Assembly: GCA_016706545.1 (NCBI GenBank)
Contig: JADJJK010000003.1
Coordinates: 186,001-250,000 of the forward strand
Reading direction: 5' to 3'
DNA from: Myxococcales bacterium
GTDB taxonomy: Bacteria; Myxococcota_A; Polyangia; Haliangiales; Haliangiaceae
Length of the DNA: 64,000 nucleotides
Both the position numbers and the translations under genes were made by a program. Below the pieces are notes generated by a model, which searched no databases, was not told the origin of the DNA, and was given only the letters and a program-made list of their open reading frames with translations. Of the stretch, positions 46,826 through 58,943 are shown one piece after another. Position 1 is the stretch's first letter, and every line of letters starts with the position of its first letter.

Positions 46826-48827
46826 CGCCGCCGCCGGTGGCCTGCTGGATCATCGATTGCCAGGCGGACTCGACCGCGGCGTCCTTGGCGCCGTCCTCCT
46901 TGATGTGCTTGATCGCCGCGGTGAAGTTGCCGCTGGTGGTGCGCAGCTCCTTGGCCTTGGCCACCAGGTCGTCCGACGGGTTCATGTACGGGTGATCCTG
47001 CGGCAGCCAGACGAACTCGCGGCTGCCCAGGTCATCTCGCACCCACACGCCAGCGCCGCCGCCGAGCGCCTTGTCGACGATGGCTGGCGCGTTGCTCAGG
47101 TGCGGGCTGTTGGCCGCGACCGCGGAGAACGCCTCGCGCGCGGCGCCGCGGGCCTGCAAGGCCGCCGACACGCTGAGGATGCCCTCCATGCTGTGCAGCT
47201 CGCCCTCGCCGGCGGTGGCGCCCTTGAAGATCGACTTCTCCCCGGGCTTGAGCGCCTTCTGATCCCAGTCTCTTCCGAGCTGCTGCATCTTGGCCATGTA
47301 CGCCTGCTTCTCGTTGAGCAGGTCGACGGACGCGCGCTCGAAGCTGGTCTTGGCGGCGGTCAGCTCGGCGGTGAAGCCGGCGCCGTCGAACGAGTCGATC
47401 TGCACCGAGAGCCCCTGGATCTGCGAGTTGAGCCCGCTGATGCCCTTGTTGATGGCGTCGACCTTGGGTTGATAGAACGCCCACTGCAGGAGCGCCTCGG
47501 TGGTGTCGGTGGTGCCGGTGATCTCGTTGTAGCCCTTCTCGTAGGCCTTGCCGGTGGTGCTGACGATGTTGAACAGCGTGGTCGCCTTGCTGAGGCTGGT
47601 GGCCAGCTCGGCGGTCTGCTTGAGCAGGTTGGCGACCATCTTGATCTCGGCCTGCACCTTGGCCAGCTCGTCCTTCTTGTCCTGCAGCTCCTTGCTCTTG
47701 GCCTTCTGCTCGAGGCGCGCGTGGTGCGCGGACAGCTTGGCGCGCGCGCCCGACACCTTGGCCACCGCCTCGGTGATGCCGAGCCCGGCGGACTTCACCG
47801 AGGCGGCGCTGATCTTGTTCTGGCTGGCGGCCAGCGCGGCGAGCTGGCGGCCCTTCTCGGAGCCAGAGCGCATCTCGTCCCCCATCTTCTGCACCGCCGG
47901 CCGGTACGCCTCCGGCGTGCCGAGGTTGAGGCCAGAGGCCTTGGCCACCGTGGTGGCGGCCGCCGCCGACTCGATCCAGCTCATGAACAGCGGCTTGGCG
48001 ATGGTGAACTCCTCGGACAGCCGCTGCAGCTCCGACAGCGCGCCCTGGGCCTTGGCGTTGGCCACCACCGGATCGGCGGTCTTGGCGTTGCCGCCTGGGT
48101 CGTTGACATCTTGATAGCTGTACTGGGTGTCGCGATCGACGGACTTGGGGCGATCGTCGGCCTCGATGTGCTCTTGCAGGGACTTGACCTGCGGCATCTC
48201 CTCTTCTTCTTCGCGCAAGATCTTGCGGGCCAGCGACCCGGCGGTGGTGACGCTGGCCGGGCGGCCGGACACCATCGCCTGCGCGGCGCGGTCCGCCTCG
48301 AGCTCGGCGCTGTCGCCCTCGCTCGAGACCTCGAGCTTGTTCTGCCGCGAGGGCGCGCCGCCGCGCTGCTGCACGGTGTGCGCCACCTCGTGCGCCAGGA
48401 GCTCCTGGCCGCGGTCGCTGTGCGGGTCGAAGTGGCCCTTGCCGAAGTGGATGTCCTGGCCGACCGTGTAGGCCTTGGCGCCGACGGCGTGCGCCGCGGT
48501 CTCGGACTCCGCGCCGGTGTGGACGCGGACGCTGGACAGATCGGTGTCGAGCGAAGACTCGAAGCGGGAGCGCAGCTCCCCGGGCAGCGCGGTCCCCGAC
48601 GAGCCCGCGGCGGTGGCGACGTGCTCGGCCGCGTCGGCGGTGACGCCCTGGGCGTCGCGCGCTCCCGCGGCGGCGCTGGCCTTGCGCTGCACGATGCCGG
48701 AGGCCACTGGCTGGCCCGGCCCGGCGAGGCCGGCGCTGGCGCTGGCGCGACCGGGGATGGCCAGATCGTGCGCCGCAGAGGAGGGCAGGCGGAAGGGTTC
48801 GTAGTCTTGCTCTCGCTGGTGCGTCAT
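46809..48827 (-). CDS. DUF4157 (eCIS-core) protein with coiled-coil C-terminal half
   Basis: A 672-aa protein. ATG 48827 has GAAAGG 7 nt upstream; ATG 48842 overlaps the ATPase stop (ATGA). Residues about 65-150 form the DUF4157 domain: LRSRFESSLDTDLSSVRVHTG, AYTVGQDIHFGKGHF, then ELLAHEVAHTVQQRGG with an intact HExxH zinc motif. The rest (about 190-670) is largely helical/coiled coil (KELQDKKDELAKVQAEIKMVANLLKQ), with no recognised toxin domain and a Gly/Ser tail. DUF4157 is frequent in effectors or accessory proteins of extracellular contractile injection systems. The gene is coupled to a dual-AAA ATPase; no sheath, tube or baseplate genes are seen nearby. Confidence 0.85.
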   Translation of the reverse strand: MTHQREQDYEPFRLPSSAAHDLAIPGRASASAGLAGPGQPVASGIVQRKASAAAGARDAQGVTADAAEHVATAAGSSGTALPGELRSRFESSLDTDLSSVRVHTGAESETAAHAVGAKAYTVGQDIHFGKGHFDPHSDRGQELLAHEVAHTVQQRGGAPSRQNKLEVSSEGDSAELEADRAAQAMVSGRPASVTTAGSLARKILREEEEEMPQVKSLQEHIEADDRPKSVDRDTQYSYQDVNDPGGNAKTADPVVANAKAQGALSELQRLSEEFTIAKPLFMSWIESAAAATTVAKASGLNLGTPEAYRPAVQKMGDEMRSGSEKGRQLAALAASQNKISAASVKSAGLGITEAVAKVSGARAKLSAHHARLEQKAKSKELQDKKDELAKVQAEIKMVANLLKQTAELATSLSKATTLFNIVSTTGKAYEKGYNEITGTTDTTEALLQWAFYQPKVDAINKGISGLNSQIQGLSVQIDSFDGAGFTAELTAAKTSFERASVDLLNEKQAYMAKMQQLGRDWDQKALKPGEKSIFKGATAGEGELHSMEGILSVSAALQARGAAREAFSAVAANSPHLSNAPAIVDKALGGGAGVWVRDDLGSREFVWLPQDHPYMNPSDDLVAKAKELRTTSGNFTAAIKHIKEDGAKDAAVESAWQSMIQQATGGGGSQVR

Positions 48828-48838
48828 GGGCTGGCCTT

Positions 48839-52009
<3,171 letters not shown>

Positions 52010-52085
52010 AAAAGGGGTAGAGCGGCCAGCGTCTCCAGCGTTCCCGAAAATGTTCGCAGGTCCAGATCTCCTCGGAACTGCTTGG

Positions 52086-52949
52086 TCAAGGGGGCGCGGC
52101 GCTGGCCTGGCGCGACAGCGCGATGGCGAGGAGCGAGAGCCCGATCATCGTCACGCCAGCCACGGTGGTGGTGACCAGCGGTTCCTCAAAGAGCAAGAGC
52201 CCCCAGCTCATGGCAAACGCGACCTGCACGTACCCGACGGCGGTGGCGGTGCCCGCGCGCTCCAGCGCCAGGCCGCGGGTGAGCCAGAGCTGCCCGAGCT
52301 GGGTGGTGACGCCAATGCCCAGCAGCGCGGCGAGCTGCGAGAGGTCTGGCACCACGAAGTCCCAGAGCGCCCACGGCAGCGCCAGCGGCGTGGCGATGAG
52401 CGGGAAGTAGAATACGATGACCCGCGGATCCTCGCGCGCGGTGAGGCGGCGCACGCTGACGTACGCCAGCGCGGAGAACCCGGCGCCCACCAGCGCCACG
52501 CTGACGCCGAGCCCATCGAGCCCGCTGGCGCGCAGCAGGGCGGCGGGCTGGCTGATCGTGAGGACACCCGCGAAGCCCAAGAGCAGAGCCACGATGCCGG
52601 GCCAGCGCAGGCGCTCGCCCAGCAGCCGCCATGCCAGCACCGCGGTCAAGAGCGGCGTGGTGAAGTGCAGGGTTGTCGCCTCGGCCAGGGGCAGGCGGGA
52701 CAGCGCGATGTAGTAGCAAGTGAGGCCACAGAAGCCGAGCAGGCCGCGCTGGGCCAGGCGTCGACGATCTAGCCCCCAGGGGGCTGCCAGCTTGCGCACC
52801 GCCAGCCACGACAGCGCCAGGGTGACCACGCCGCGCGCCAGGACGATCTCTCCCACCGGCAGCCCGTCGCAGGTGAGCTTGACCAGCGCGCTCATCGCGC
52901 TGAACGCTCCCGCGCTCGCGATCATGTAGGCCACGCCGCGTGAGATCAT
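52086..52949 (-). CDS. DMT-superfamily (EamA) transporter
   Basis: A 287-aa, about 10-helix inner-membrane protein of the EamA type with two repeat halves (MIASAGAFSAMSALVKLTCDG ... LLGERLRWPGIVALLLGFAGVLTI; second half ALLGIGVTTQLGQLWLTRGLALERAGTATAVGYVQVAFA ... LLLFEEPLVTTTVAGVTMIGLSLLAIAL). Such proteins export amino acids or small metabolites; the substrate is not predictable. Start 52949 (MISRGVAYMI); an earlier ATG at 52967 adds six residues. No clear ribosome site. First gene of the minus-strand group leading to the ATPase, 76 nt upstream. Confidence 0.9.
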   Translation of the reverse strand: MISRGVAYMIASAGAFSAMSALVKLTCDGLPVGEIVLARGVVTLALSWLAVRKLAAPWGLDRRRLAQRGLLGFCGLTCYYIALSRLPLAEATTLHFTTPLLTAVLAWRLLGERLRWPGIVALLLGFAGVLTISQPAALLRASGLDGLGVSVALVGAGFSALAYVSVRRLTAREDPRVIVFYFPLIATPLALPWALWDFVVPDLSQLAALLGIGVTTQLGQLWLTRGLALERAGTATAVGYVQVAFAMSWGLLLFEEPLVTTTVAGVTMIGLSLLAIALSRQASAAPP

Positions 52950-53085
52950 GGCCGGGTATCGTCTCACAGGCAGCCGAGGGCGAGGGACCCCAAGGCCGTG
53001 GCCGCGGTCGGGCGCTTCGCCTGGCGCGGGATTGTGCGGCCCAGGCTTGCCCGATCTGCGGGGGCGCGCCTACGATCTCCTCGAT

Positions 53086-53811
53086 ATGTCGGAACCCCGC
53101 CTGTTTTGTGGCCGCGGCGCGCAGCGGTGTGCGCTGGTCGCGGTCTTCACCGCGGCGCTGGGCGCGCTGTCTTCTGCCAGCGCGGGCACCGTCACCGGGC
53201 GCGTGGAGCTGCCGCCTCCGGAGAAGCGCGAGCCCTCCGCCACGCGCGGCTACCTCGACCCCTCCGACAACGCCATCTTGCCAGTGCAGGCGTTCTCTCC
53301 CACTCCTTACATGGTGGTCGTGCTGGAGGCGTCTGCTCCCATCGAGGTGCCGGCGCCGCCCCAGGCCATCTATGAGCTGCGAGGGGAGTCGTTTGCGCGC
53401 CCGGTGCTGGCGGTGGTCAAGGGCCAGGAGGTGCTGATAAAGAACGTCGGCCTGGCGCCGCGCAGCCTCTCTGCCAAGGAAGATCCCAACCTTTTGCCCA
53501 AGGGCACGCTCAACGTGACGGGCACCAAGTCGTTCCGCGTCGCGGAGGCCGGCAAGCTCTACACCCTCGTCGATCCTGCCGTCCCCCACCTGGTGGGGAG
53601 AGTGATCTCGGTGGCCACGCCGTACCGCGCGTACCTCGACCGAGAAGGGCGCTTCTCGTTCGACGACGTCGCGGAGGGCTCCTACAAGCTGCGCGTCTTC
53701 TTCCAGGATCGCTGGTTGCCGGTTTCCGCCAACGTGGCGGTAGGCGCGGGGAATCGCGCCAAGGTCGAGACGCGCATCTCCATCCCCGCAGACTATCGAG
53801 CCATCAAGTAG
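53086..53811 (+). CDS. Secreted carboxypeptidase-regulatory-like protein
   Basis: A 241-aa exported protein. ATG 53086 begins a signal peptide (CALVAVFTAALGALSSASAG) and the mature part starts GTVTGRVELPPPEK, a carboxypeptidase-regulatory (CarboxypepD_reg)-like beta sandwich. It continues with cupredoxin-like strands VVVLEASAPIEV, ARPVLAVVKGQEVLIKNVGLAPRSL and a second small beta unit YLDREGRFSFDDVAEGSYKLRVFF. No type-1 copper ligands are evident. It ends 14 nt before the MXAN_5187-like gene, with which it probably forms an operon. Likely a periplasmic or surface binding protein. Confidence 0.8.
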   Translation: MSEPRLFCGRGAQRCALVAVFTAALGALSSASAGTVTGRVELPPPEKREPSATRGYLDPSDNAILPVQAFSPTPYMVVVLEASAPIEVPAPPQAIYELRGESFARPVLAVVKGQEVLIKNVGLAPRSLSAKEDPNLLPKGTLNVTGTKSFRVAEAGKLYTLVDPAVPHLVGRVISVATPYRAYLDREGRFSFDDVAEGSYKLRVFFQDRWLPVSANVAVGAGNRAKVETRISIPADYRAIK

Positions 53812-53825
53812 GCGCAGGAGCCCCC

Positions 53826-55627
53826 ATGTTCTTCTCCAAGATCTGGCTGTTTCTGCTCACGCTCGTGGCCGCCATCGCGGTGACGGTGGCGCTGCTGTTG
53901 CCGCGTCCGGCGGAGCGAGCCCACGTGATGGAGGAGCAACAGCGGCTCGCCGTGGGCTGCGGCGTCGTCAACATCCTGCTCGGCGACAACGCGCGTCGGC
54001 GCGTGGACTTCGCGCGCCGCTTTGGCCGCGCGCCGGAGCTGGTCAACGCGCTGGCCACCGCGTCGGGGGTCGATGCGCTGGATGACAAGCGCAACGCCTC
54101 CACCCGCGAGATCGGCAACCGCCTGCTGGCCTCGGCCAAGGGCGAGGCGCCGGACTTCGCGATGTTCGTGGACTCGCGCGGGCGGGTAGTGGCGCGGGTG
54201 CGGCGCGACGAGAAGGACTTCGGCGACATGGCGGCGGGGCGGCCTCTCGTCGATGACGCGCTGGCAGGCCTGGTGCGCGACGACCTCTGGGTGATGGACA
54301 ACACGCTGTTTCTGGTGGCGGCGGCGCCGGTCATCGGCCGCGATCCGCTCGAGTACGTGGGCGCCGTGGTGCTCGGCCACCGGGTCACCGCCGAGCTGGC
54401 GCGTGGCTTCACGGAGTGGAGCCGAGGGGATCGCGACAGCACGCGGTTTCACGTCGACCTGGCGGTGTACCTGGGCGGCGAGCTGATGGCCAGCACCAGC
54501 GCGGTGGCGATCGACACCGCGCCCATGGTGCAGACCGTCAGCGAGCTGACCGACAAGGACGTCACCCGCGATTGCTTGCTCAACCGGCCCATCAACCTGC
54601 GCGCTGGCAAGTCGGAGTACACCGCGGTGGTGGCGCGGATGCCCGGGGAGGCGCAGGCACGCCAGGCGTACTTCACCGTGTTCATCCAGCGCCCGGCGGC
54701 GCTCGGGCTGGTGGGCTCGACGACCGCGATCCGCAGGTCCGATCTGTCGCCCGCCAGCTTCCCGTGGGTGTTCGTTGGCGCTGGCTTCGTGGTGGCGCTG
54801 ATCCTGGGCCTTGGCCTCATGGTCTGGGAGGCGGACCGGCCGCTGCGCCGGCTGGTCAACGACGCGGCGCGGCTGGCGCGCGGTGACATCGAGCGGCTCG
54901 GCGAAGATCACCCGGGCCGGTTCGGCTCGGTCGCGCGCAACGTCAACATCCAGATCGATCGCGTGGCGCGCGCCGCCAAGACCGCCAGGCAAGATCTCGA
55001 TCAGCTCCTGGGCCCGGCGCCGCAAGGCAGCCTGGGCACCATCGACCTGCTCGCCGGCGTCGCGCCCTCCGGGCCGGCGATCTCGGCGGCGCCGCCGTCG
55101 GAGTTTCGGTTCAGCGACGCGCCCAAGCCCGCGGCTGCGCGCGAGCCAGCCGCGGCGTGGGACGCGCCCCGGGCGGCCCCGGGCATGCCGCCCGCGCAGG
55201 CCGCCCCGCAAGCCGGCGCGCGGCCCCGGCCGCCGGTCCCTCGCGCCCCACGCCGCCGCCCATGCCGGTGCAAGCGCCGCAGCCCTTGCGGCTCGACGAC
55301 GACATCCTCGGCGCCGTGCCACCTCATGCCGCCCCCGCCGCGTCCGTGCCGGTGACCGCCACGCGCACGGCGCCGGCTTCCGCGCCGCCGCCGCCGGGGT
55401 TTGATGGCAGCTCGGAGGCGTACTTCCGCGAGGTCTACGGGCAGTTCATGGCCGCCAAGCAGGCGTGTGGCGAGTCGATCTCGGGGGTCACCTTCGAGCG
55501 CTTCTCCGACAAGCTGCGCAAGAACCGCGAAGAGCTGATGAGCCGCACCGCCTGCCGCGACGTGACCTTCACCGTCTACGTCAAAGAGGGCAAGGCCGCG
55601 CTCAAGGCCAGCCCGGTTCGCGGCTAG
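53826..55627 (+). pseudogene. MXAN_5187-like sensor protein, frameshifted
   Basis: A membrane sensor-like protein of about 600 aa. The first frame has a membrane span (FLLTLVAAIAVTVALLL), a large periplasmic CACHE-like region (about 30-300), a second span (about 315-335, FVGAGFVVALILGLGLMVW), then a HAMP-like helix (EADRPLRRLVNDAARLARGDIERL) and a Pro/Ala linker. The frame runs out of sense at about 55240, but another frame continues with PVQAPQPLRLDDDILG and ends with EVYGQFMAAKQACGESISGVTFERF, LRKNREELMSRTACRDVTFTVYVKEGKAALKASPV. That tail matches the MXAN_5187 C-terminal domain as I recall it. A one-base deletion in the GC-rich linker (around 55230-55250) explains the break. Ribosome site AGGAG precedes ATG 53826. 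Confidence 0.78.
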
Positions 55628-55741
55628 CACCTCTCCAAGGGCTGTGCCCGTGGCGCTGCGGCAGCGCGCTCCGCGCCTGCCGCGACGGGTGTCAGGTTGC
55701 CGCGCGCGCTTTTGCTGCGGCGCTCCCGCCGCGACGGGCCT

Positions 55742-56497
55742 TCAGCTCACCGGCTTGGTCGCGCGAGTCGTGCGGCGCTTGGGCGTCTTGCCCTTGCTCT
55801 TCTTGCCGTGCGAGGGGCCAGACAGATCGCGCCAGCGGTAGCTGGGCTCACCGGGGGCGCGGAAGTCCACGTGGACAAAGCCGCTGTTGGGATAGATGCC
55901 GATGCCCATGCCGCCGCCGTCCAGGCTCTCCGCGAACTCGTAGACCTCGCGGGCGGACACGCCCTCGATCTTGATGTCCATCGCCGAGGCGTGGAAGTGA
56001 CGGCTCGAGTCTCGCTCGGCGAACCGAAACCCGGACACCAGCAGAATGCGCTTCTGGCCAAACTGGTCGTAGATGCGCGAGAGCATCTCGTACAGCTCCG
56101 GCCGCACCGCGCGGGTCTCATCTGTGCGCTTGCAACGGAAGATCTCATCGAGCGAGGCCAGCGCGGCCTCATCGAAGTTGCCGTCTTCCTGGTACAGGTT
56201 GACGGACACACCCTCGGCGAGGTTCTCCGCGTACACCTCCAGCGCGCCAGAGGGCCTCTCGAGCGGCTCGGCGCGCAGGGCGCTCTGGGCCACGCCGTGG
56301 CCGGAGAACACCTTCACGCGCTTGCAGCGCTTGCCCTTCTTGCCCTTGCCCTTGGCCGAGCAGACCTTGGAGGTGCCCTTGTCGTTGACGCTGCGGCGCT
56401 TGCCCGCCTCCGCTGGCGCGGCGGCGAGCGCCACCGCCGCCCACAAGATCGCCGCCAGCAGGAGGATGCGATGAAGGGGAGATTTGGCCAGACGCAT
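55742..56497 (-). CDS. DUF882/YcbK-like M15 peptidase-family protein
   Basis: A 251-aa exported protein. Start 56497 (MRLAKSPLHRILLLAAILWAA) is a signal peptide ending near AEAG. The DUF882 domain (about 115-225) holds the metal-site residues: RHFHASAMDIKIEG (His and Asp) and FVHVDFRAPG (second His). Relatives are zinc D,D-carboxypeptidase-like enzymes that trim peptidoglycan, often after export. Lys/Gly/Ser-rich basic segments flank the domain on both sides (KGKGKKGKRCKR and the C-terminal KKSKGKTPKRRTTRATK), which may bind polyanions. It is followed divergently by nothing close; a dCMP deaminase gene lies upstream on the same strand. Confidence 0.88.
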   Translation of the reverse strand: MRLAKSPLHRILLLAAILWAAVALAAAPAEAGKRRSVNDKGTSKVCSAKGKGKKGKRCKRVKVFSGHGVAQSALRAEPLERPSGALEVYAENLAEGVSVNLYQEDGNFDEAALASLDEIFRCKRTDETRAVRPELYEMLSRIYDQFGQKRILLVSGFRFAERDSSRHFHASAMDIKIEGVSAREVYEFAESLDGGGMGIGIYPNSGFVHVDFRAPGEPSYRWRDLSGPSHGKKSKGKTPKRRTTRATKPVS

Positions 56498-56683
56498 GGC
56501 GGGTCCCGAACGTAGGTCGGCCCCCGGTCCGATCACAAGAAAAGAGGCGCCAGAAAGTGCAGCCCCCGGTGGTCAACCAGGCAATTCGTAGTCACGTTTA
56601 CAACGACCTGCTGGAAATTTCCGGCAATTCGCCGATGCCCGGCCCCCACCAATGGGGGCCAAGGTACGCCCTGTCGGGTGGGC

Positions 56684-57184
56684 TCACCCCGGCTGGCCAG
56701 GTTCCGGGTCAGGCGTCGGCGCGGGCGAGCCGGGCAGGCTCACCCCGGGCAGCGGGATATGCACGAGCTCGAGCTGGATCTGCGCGGCGACATCGAAGAT
56801 GCGCTGGTCGCGATAGAACTCGCCGTAGCAGATGCGCCGCACGCCGGCGTTCGCGATCTGCTTGAAGCAGCTCCAGCACGGAGACGCGGTGACATAGACG
56901 GTGGCGCCGTCGATGTTGACCCCCGAGCGCGCGGCCTGGATGATCGCGTTGGCCTCGGCGTGGATGGTGGCCACGCAGTGGCCGTCCTCCATCATGTGGC
57001 CCACGTCGCTGCAGTGAGGCATGCCGCGGATCGAGCCGTTGTAGCCGGTGGACAAGATGATGCGGTTGCGCACGATGACCGCGCCGACGAACTTGCGCGG
57101 ACAGGTCGAGCGGGTTGCCACCACCTGCGCGATGCTCATGAAGTACTCGTCCCATGAGGCGCGAGGGCTTTCCGCCGAGGTCAT
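56684..57184 (-). CDS. dCMP deaminase (ComEB-like)
   Basis: A 166-aa zinc-dependent deaminase. The zinc site is complete: HAEANAII (His and catalytic Glu) and PCWSCFKQI (two Cys). An N-terminal extra Cys/His element (CPRKFVGAVIV; CSDVGHMMEDGHC) is typical of dCMP deaminases. It supplies dUMP for thymidylate synthesis. The C-terminal tail (VSLPGSPAPTPDPEPGQPG) is a Pro-rich extension lacking in E. coli proteins. Minus strand, divergent from the lspA gene 171 nt away. Confidence 0.94.
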   Translation of the reverse strand: MTSAESPRASWDEYFMSIAQVVATRSTCPRKFVGAVIVRNRIILSTGYNGSIRGMPHCSDVGHMMEDGHCVATIHAEANAIIQAARSGVNIDGATVYVTASPCWSCFKQIANAGVRRICYGEFYRDQRIFDVAAQIQLELVHIPLPGVSLPGSPAPTPDPEPGQPG

Positions 57185-57355
57185 GGCCCGAACCTAGCAG
57201 GGAGCGCAACGCGCTCACGCCAGTTCGCTGCGGTTTTTCAAAGCGGCCGGGGCCCCTGCAGCGGCGGCGCTGCCGCGCTCCCGTGGTGGCGCCGGTGGTC
57301 AGCGACGGTCCTCGTGGTATGGTGCCGCGGAAATGGCTGGCCCGCAGGATCGTCC

Positions 57356-57958
57356 ATGAGCAAGTCCGTCGAACAATCCAAGCCCGCGACTCCGTCGGGG
57401 CCGACCCGCAAGATCTGGATCGTGTTTGCGGTGGTCGCGGGCCTGAGCCTGGCGGCCGACCAGGCCAGCAAGATCTGGGCGCGCGACGCCTTGCCGGTGT
57501 ACCCCGCGGGCTGCGAAGTCCCGGAGGCCATGGCGGCGCGGCAATGCGTGGGCGTGGCGGTGTCCGTGGTCGAGGACTACTGGGACTGGCGGCTGTCGAT
57601 GAACCACGGCTCGGCGTTTGGTCTGTTCTCCAGCCAGGACGGCGCGCGGGTGTTCCTGTCCGTGGTGGGCGTGCTGGCGGTGCTGGGCATGCTGTGGATG
57701 ATGAAGAAGTCGCGCGCAGACCAGGTCGTCCTGCACTGGGCCCTGGCCCTGGTGGCAGGTGGCGCGGTGGGCAACCTCATCGATCGCATCTACTTTGGCG
57801 TGGTCACGGACTTCGTGCTCTGGCGCTACAAGGCCAAGGAATGGCCGGTGTTCAACATCGCCGATGTCGTCCTGGTGGTCGGCGTGGGGCTGATGTTCAT
57901 CGACATGATCCTGGAAAGTCGAAAAGAGAAGGCGCACCGCGCCGCGCTCGCCTCCTGA
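57356..57958 (+). CDS. lspA: Lipoprotein signal peptidase (signal peptidase II)
   Basis: A 200-aa membrane aspartic protease that cleaves prolipoprotein signal peptides after lipidation; it serves the many lipoproteins in this genome. Start 57356 (MSKSVEQSKPA) is preferred; the GTG-type frame to 57314 adds 14 poor residues. The core carries IVFAVVAGLSLAADQASKIWARD, SMNHGSAFGLFSSQDGAR, GGAVGNLIDRIYFGVVTDFV and FNIADVVLVVG, i.e. the two catalytic Asp in the N-L-I-D-R...D and F-N-x-A-D contexts, and four membrane spans. It has a slightly larger periplasmic insert (LPVYPAGCEVPEAMAARQ). A GCTCG microsatellite follows. Confidence 0.95.
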   Translation: MSKSVEQSKPATPSGPTRKIWIVFAVVAGLSLAADQASKIWARDALPVYPAGCEVPEAMAARQCVGVAVSVVEDYWDWRLSMNHGSAFGLFSSQDGARVFLSVVGVLAVLGMLWMMKKSRADQVVLHWALALVAGGAVGNLIDRIYFGVVTDFVLWRYKAKEWPVFNIADVVLVVGVGLMFIDMILESRKEKAHRAALAS

Positions 57959-57970
57959 GCGGGAACACCG

Positions 57971-58000
57971 GCTCGGCTCGGCTCGGCTCGGCTCGGCTCG
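57971..58000. repeat. GCTCG x6 microsatellite
   Basis: Six perfect GCTCG units (30 bp), 12 nt after the lspA stop. Likely replication slippage; non-coding. Confidence 0.9.
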
Positions 58001-58067
58001 CGACGGGCGACAGCGGCAGATAGCAAGGAAGTCGCACCCACCGCGGCCGGCCTGCTAAGGTGCCGTC

Positions 58068-58811
58068 ATGGGTTTGTCAAGCTGGGCACTACTGCTCTCG
58101 ACGGCTGTGGGAGCTAGCGCGTGCGCGGGCGGCGGAGACGACGGCTACCCTGTCCGCCCCGGCACCGGCGTGGGCGGCGGGCCAGGTGGCGGCACCGCGG
58201 ACGCCGGGGTGGACGGCCGCCTCGACGGGGGCATCACCACCGGGCGGATCTGCCTGGCCAGCAGCCTCCGCACGCCGGATGTTTGCGCGGCCACGGGCGC
58301 TGCCGGGATCTCGGTGACGCGCGGAACCTTCACGGTGCTCACCGGAGCGGACGGGACCTTCCTGTTGCCGCCGGCGACCGCGGTTGGAAACTGGAGCGTG
58401 TCGGGTGCCGGGCTGGTGACCATGGTCGCGCCATATCTCGCGGGCGCGGCCGTGCAGATCCCGGTGTTCACGACCGCGGCGTGGGACCTGCTCCGGCGGG
58501 ACAACAACATGGTGCTGGTCGACGGGCAGGGCTCGGTGATGGTCAGCGCCCTGCGCCCGAGCGCCCTGTACAAGCCGCTGGTCGTGGTGTCCACGGATCC
58601 GGCCGGGGTCTCTGGCGTCTACTACGCCGGAGACGGTCTCCAGATCTGGAACCGCGACGCCACCAGCGCGCTGGGCGTGGCGGTGGCTCCCGGCTTGCCC
58701 GCGGGCACCATCACCCTCGCCGGGGTGGCGCCTGACGCGAGCCGCACGTTGCCGCAAGTGCCCGTGGTCGCGGGCGCCCTCACGTTCGTGCGCCTCGACT
58801 TCGCCAAGTAG
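58068..58811 (+). CDS. Hypothetical lipoprotein
   Basis: A 247-aa predicted lipoprotein. Signal MGLSSWALLLSTAVGASAC ends in an A-S-A-C lipobox. A Gly/Asp linker (GGGPGGGTADAGVDGRLDGG) precedes a beta-rich domain (SVTRGTFTVLTGADGTFLLPPATAVGNWSVSG; AAVQIPVFTTAAWDLLRRDNNMVLVDGQGSVMVSAL; PAGVSGVYYAGDGLQIWNRD; PAGTITLAGVAPD). The pattern suggests Ig-like/carboxypeptidase-regulatory beta sandwiches; the family is not recognised. It converges on the large VIT protein. Confidence 0.72.
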   Translation: MGLSSWALLLSTAVGASACAGGGDDGYPVRPGTGVGGGPGGGTADAGVDGRLDGGITTGRICLASSLRTPDVCAATGAAGISVTRGTFTVLTGADGTFLLPPATAVGNWSVSGAGLVTMVAPYLAGAAVQIPVFTTAAWDLLRRDNNMVLVDGQGSVMVSALRPSALYKPLVVVSTDPAGVSGVYYAGDGLQIWNRDATSALGVAVAPGLPAGTITLAGVAPDASRTLPQVPVVAGALTFVRLDFAK

Positions 58812-58909
58812 AGCGGGCGCCGCGAGCTCAGCGGCCCGCGCCGCCGCCGCGGCTGCCGAGGCGCAGGGGCCGCCGCGAGCGCAGTGATCGGCGCAGCGAC
58901 CGGTGCAGT

Positions 58910-58943
58910 GCCGCCGCGGCTCAGCGGCCGCCGCGGCTCAGCG
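58910..58943. repeat. Tandem 17-bp repeat across the VIT-gene stop
   Basis: GCCGCCGCGGCTCAGCG occurs twice head-to-tail (58910-58926 and 58927-58943), spanning the stop codon of the minus-strand VIT gene; related CTCAGCGG words recur at about 58826. It resembles the end-duplication seen at the DUF4157 gene. Confidence 0.7.

Noticed and set aside
58921..58943. Duplicated stop region of the VIT gene as an attachment site
   Set aside because: 17-bp GC-rich tandem repeat with no integrase or tRNA nearby.
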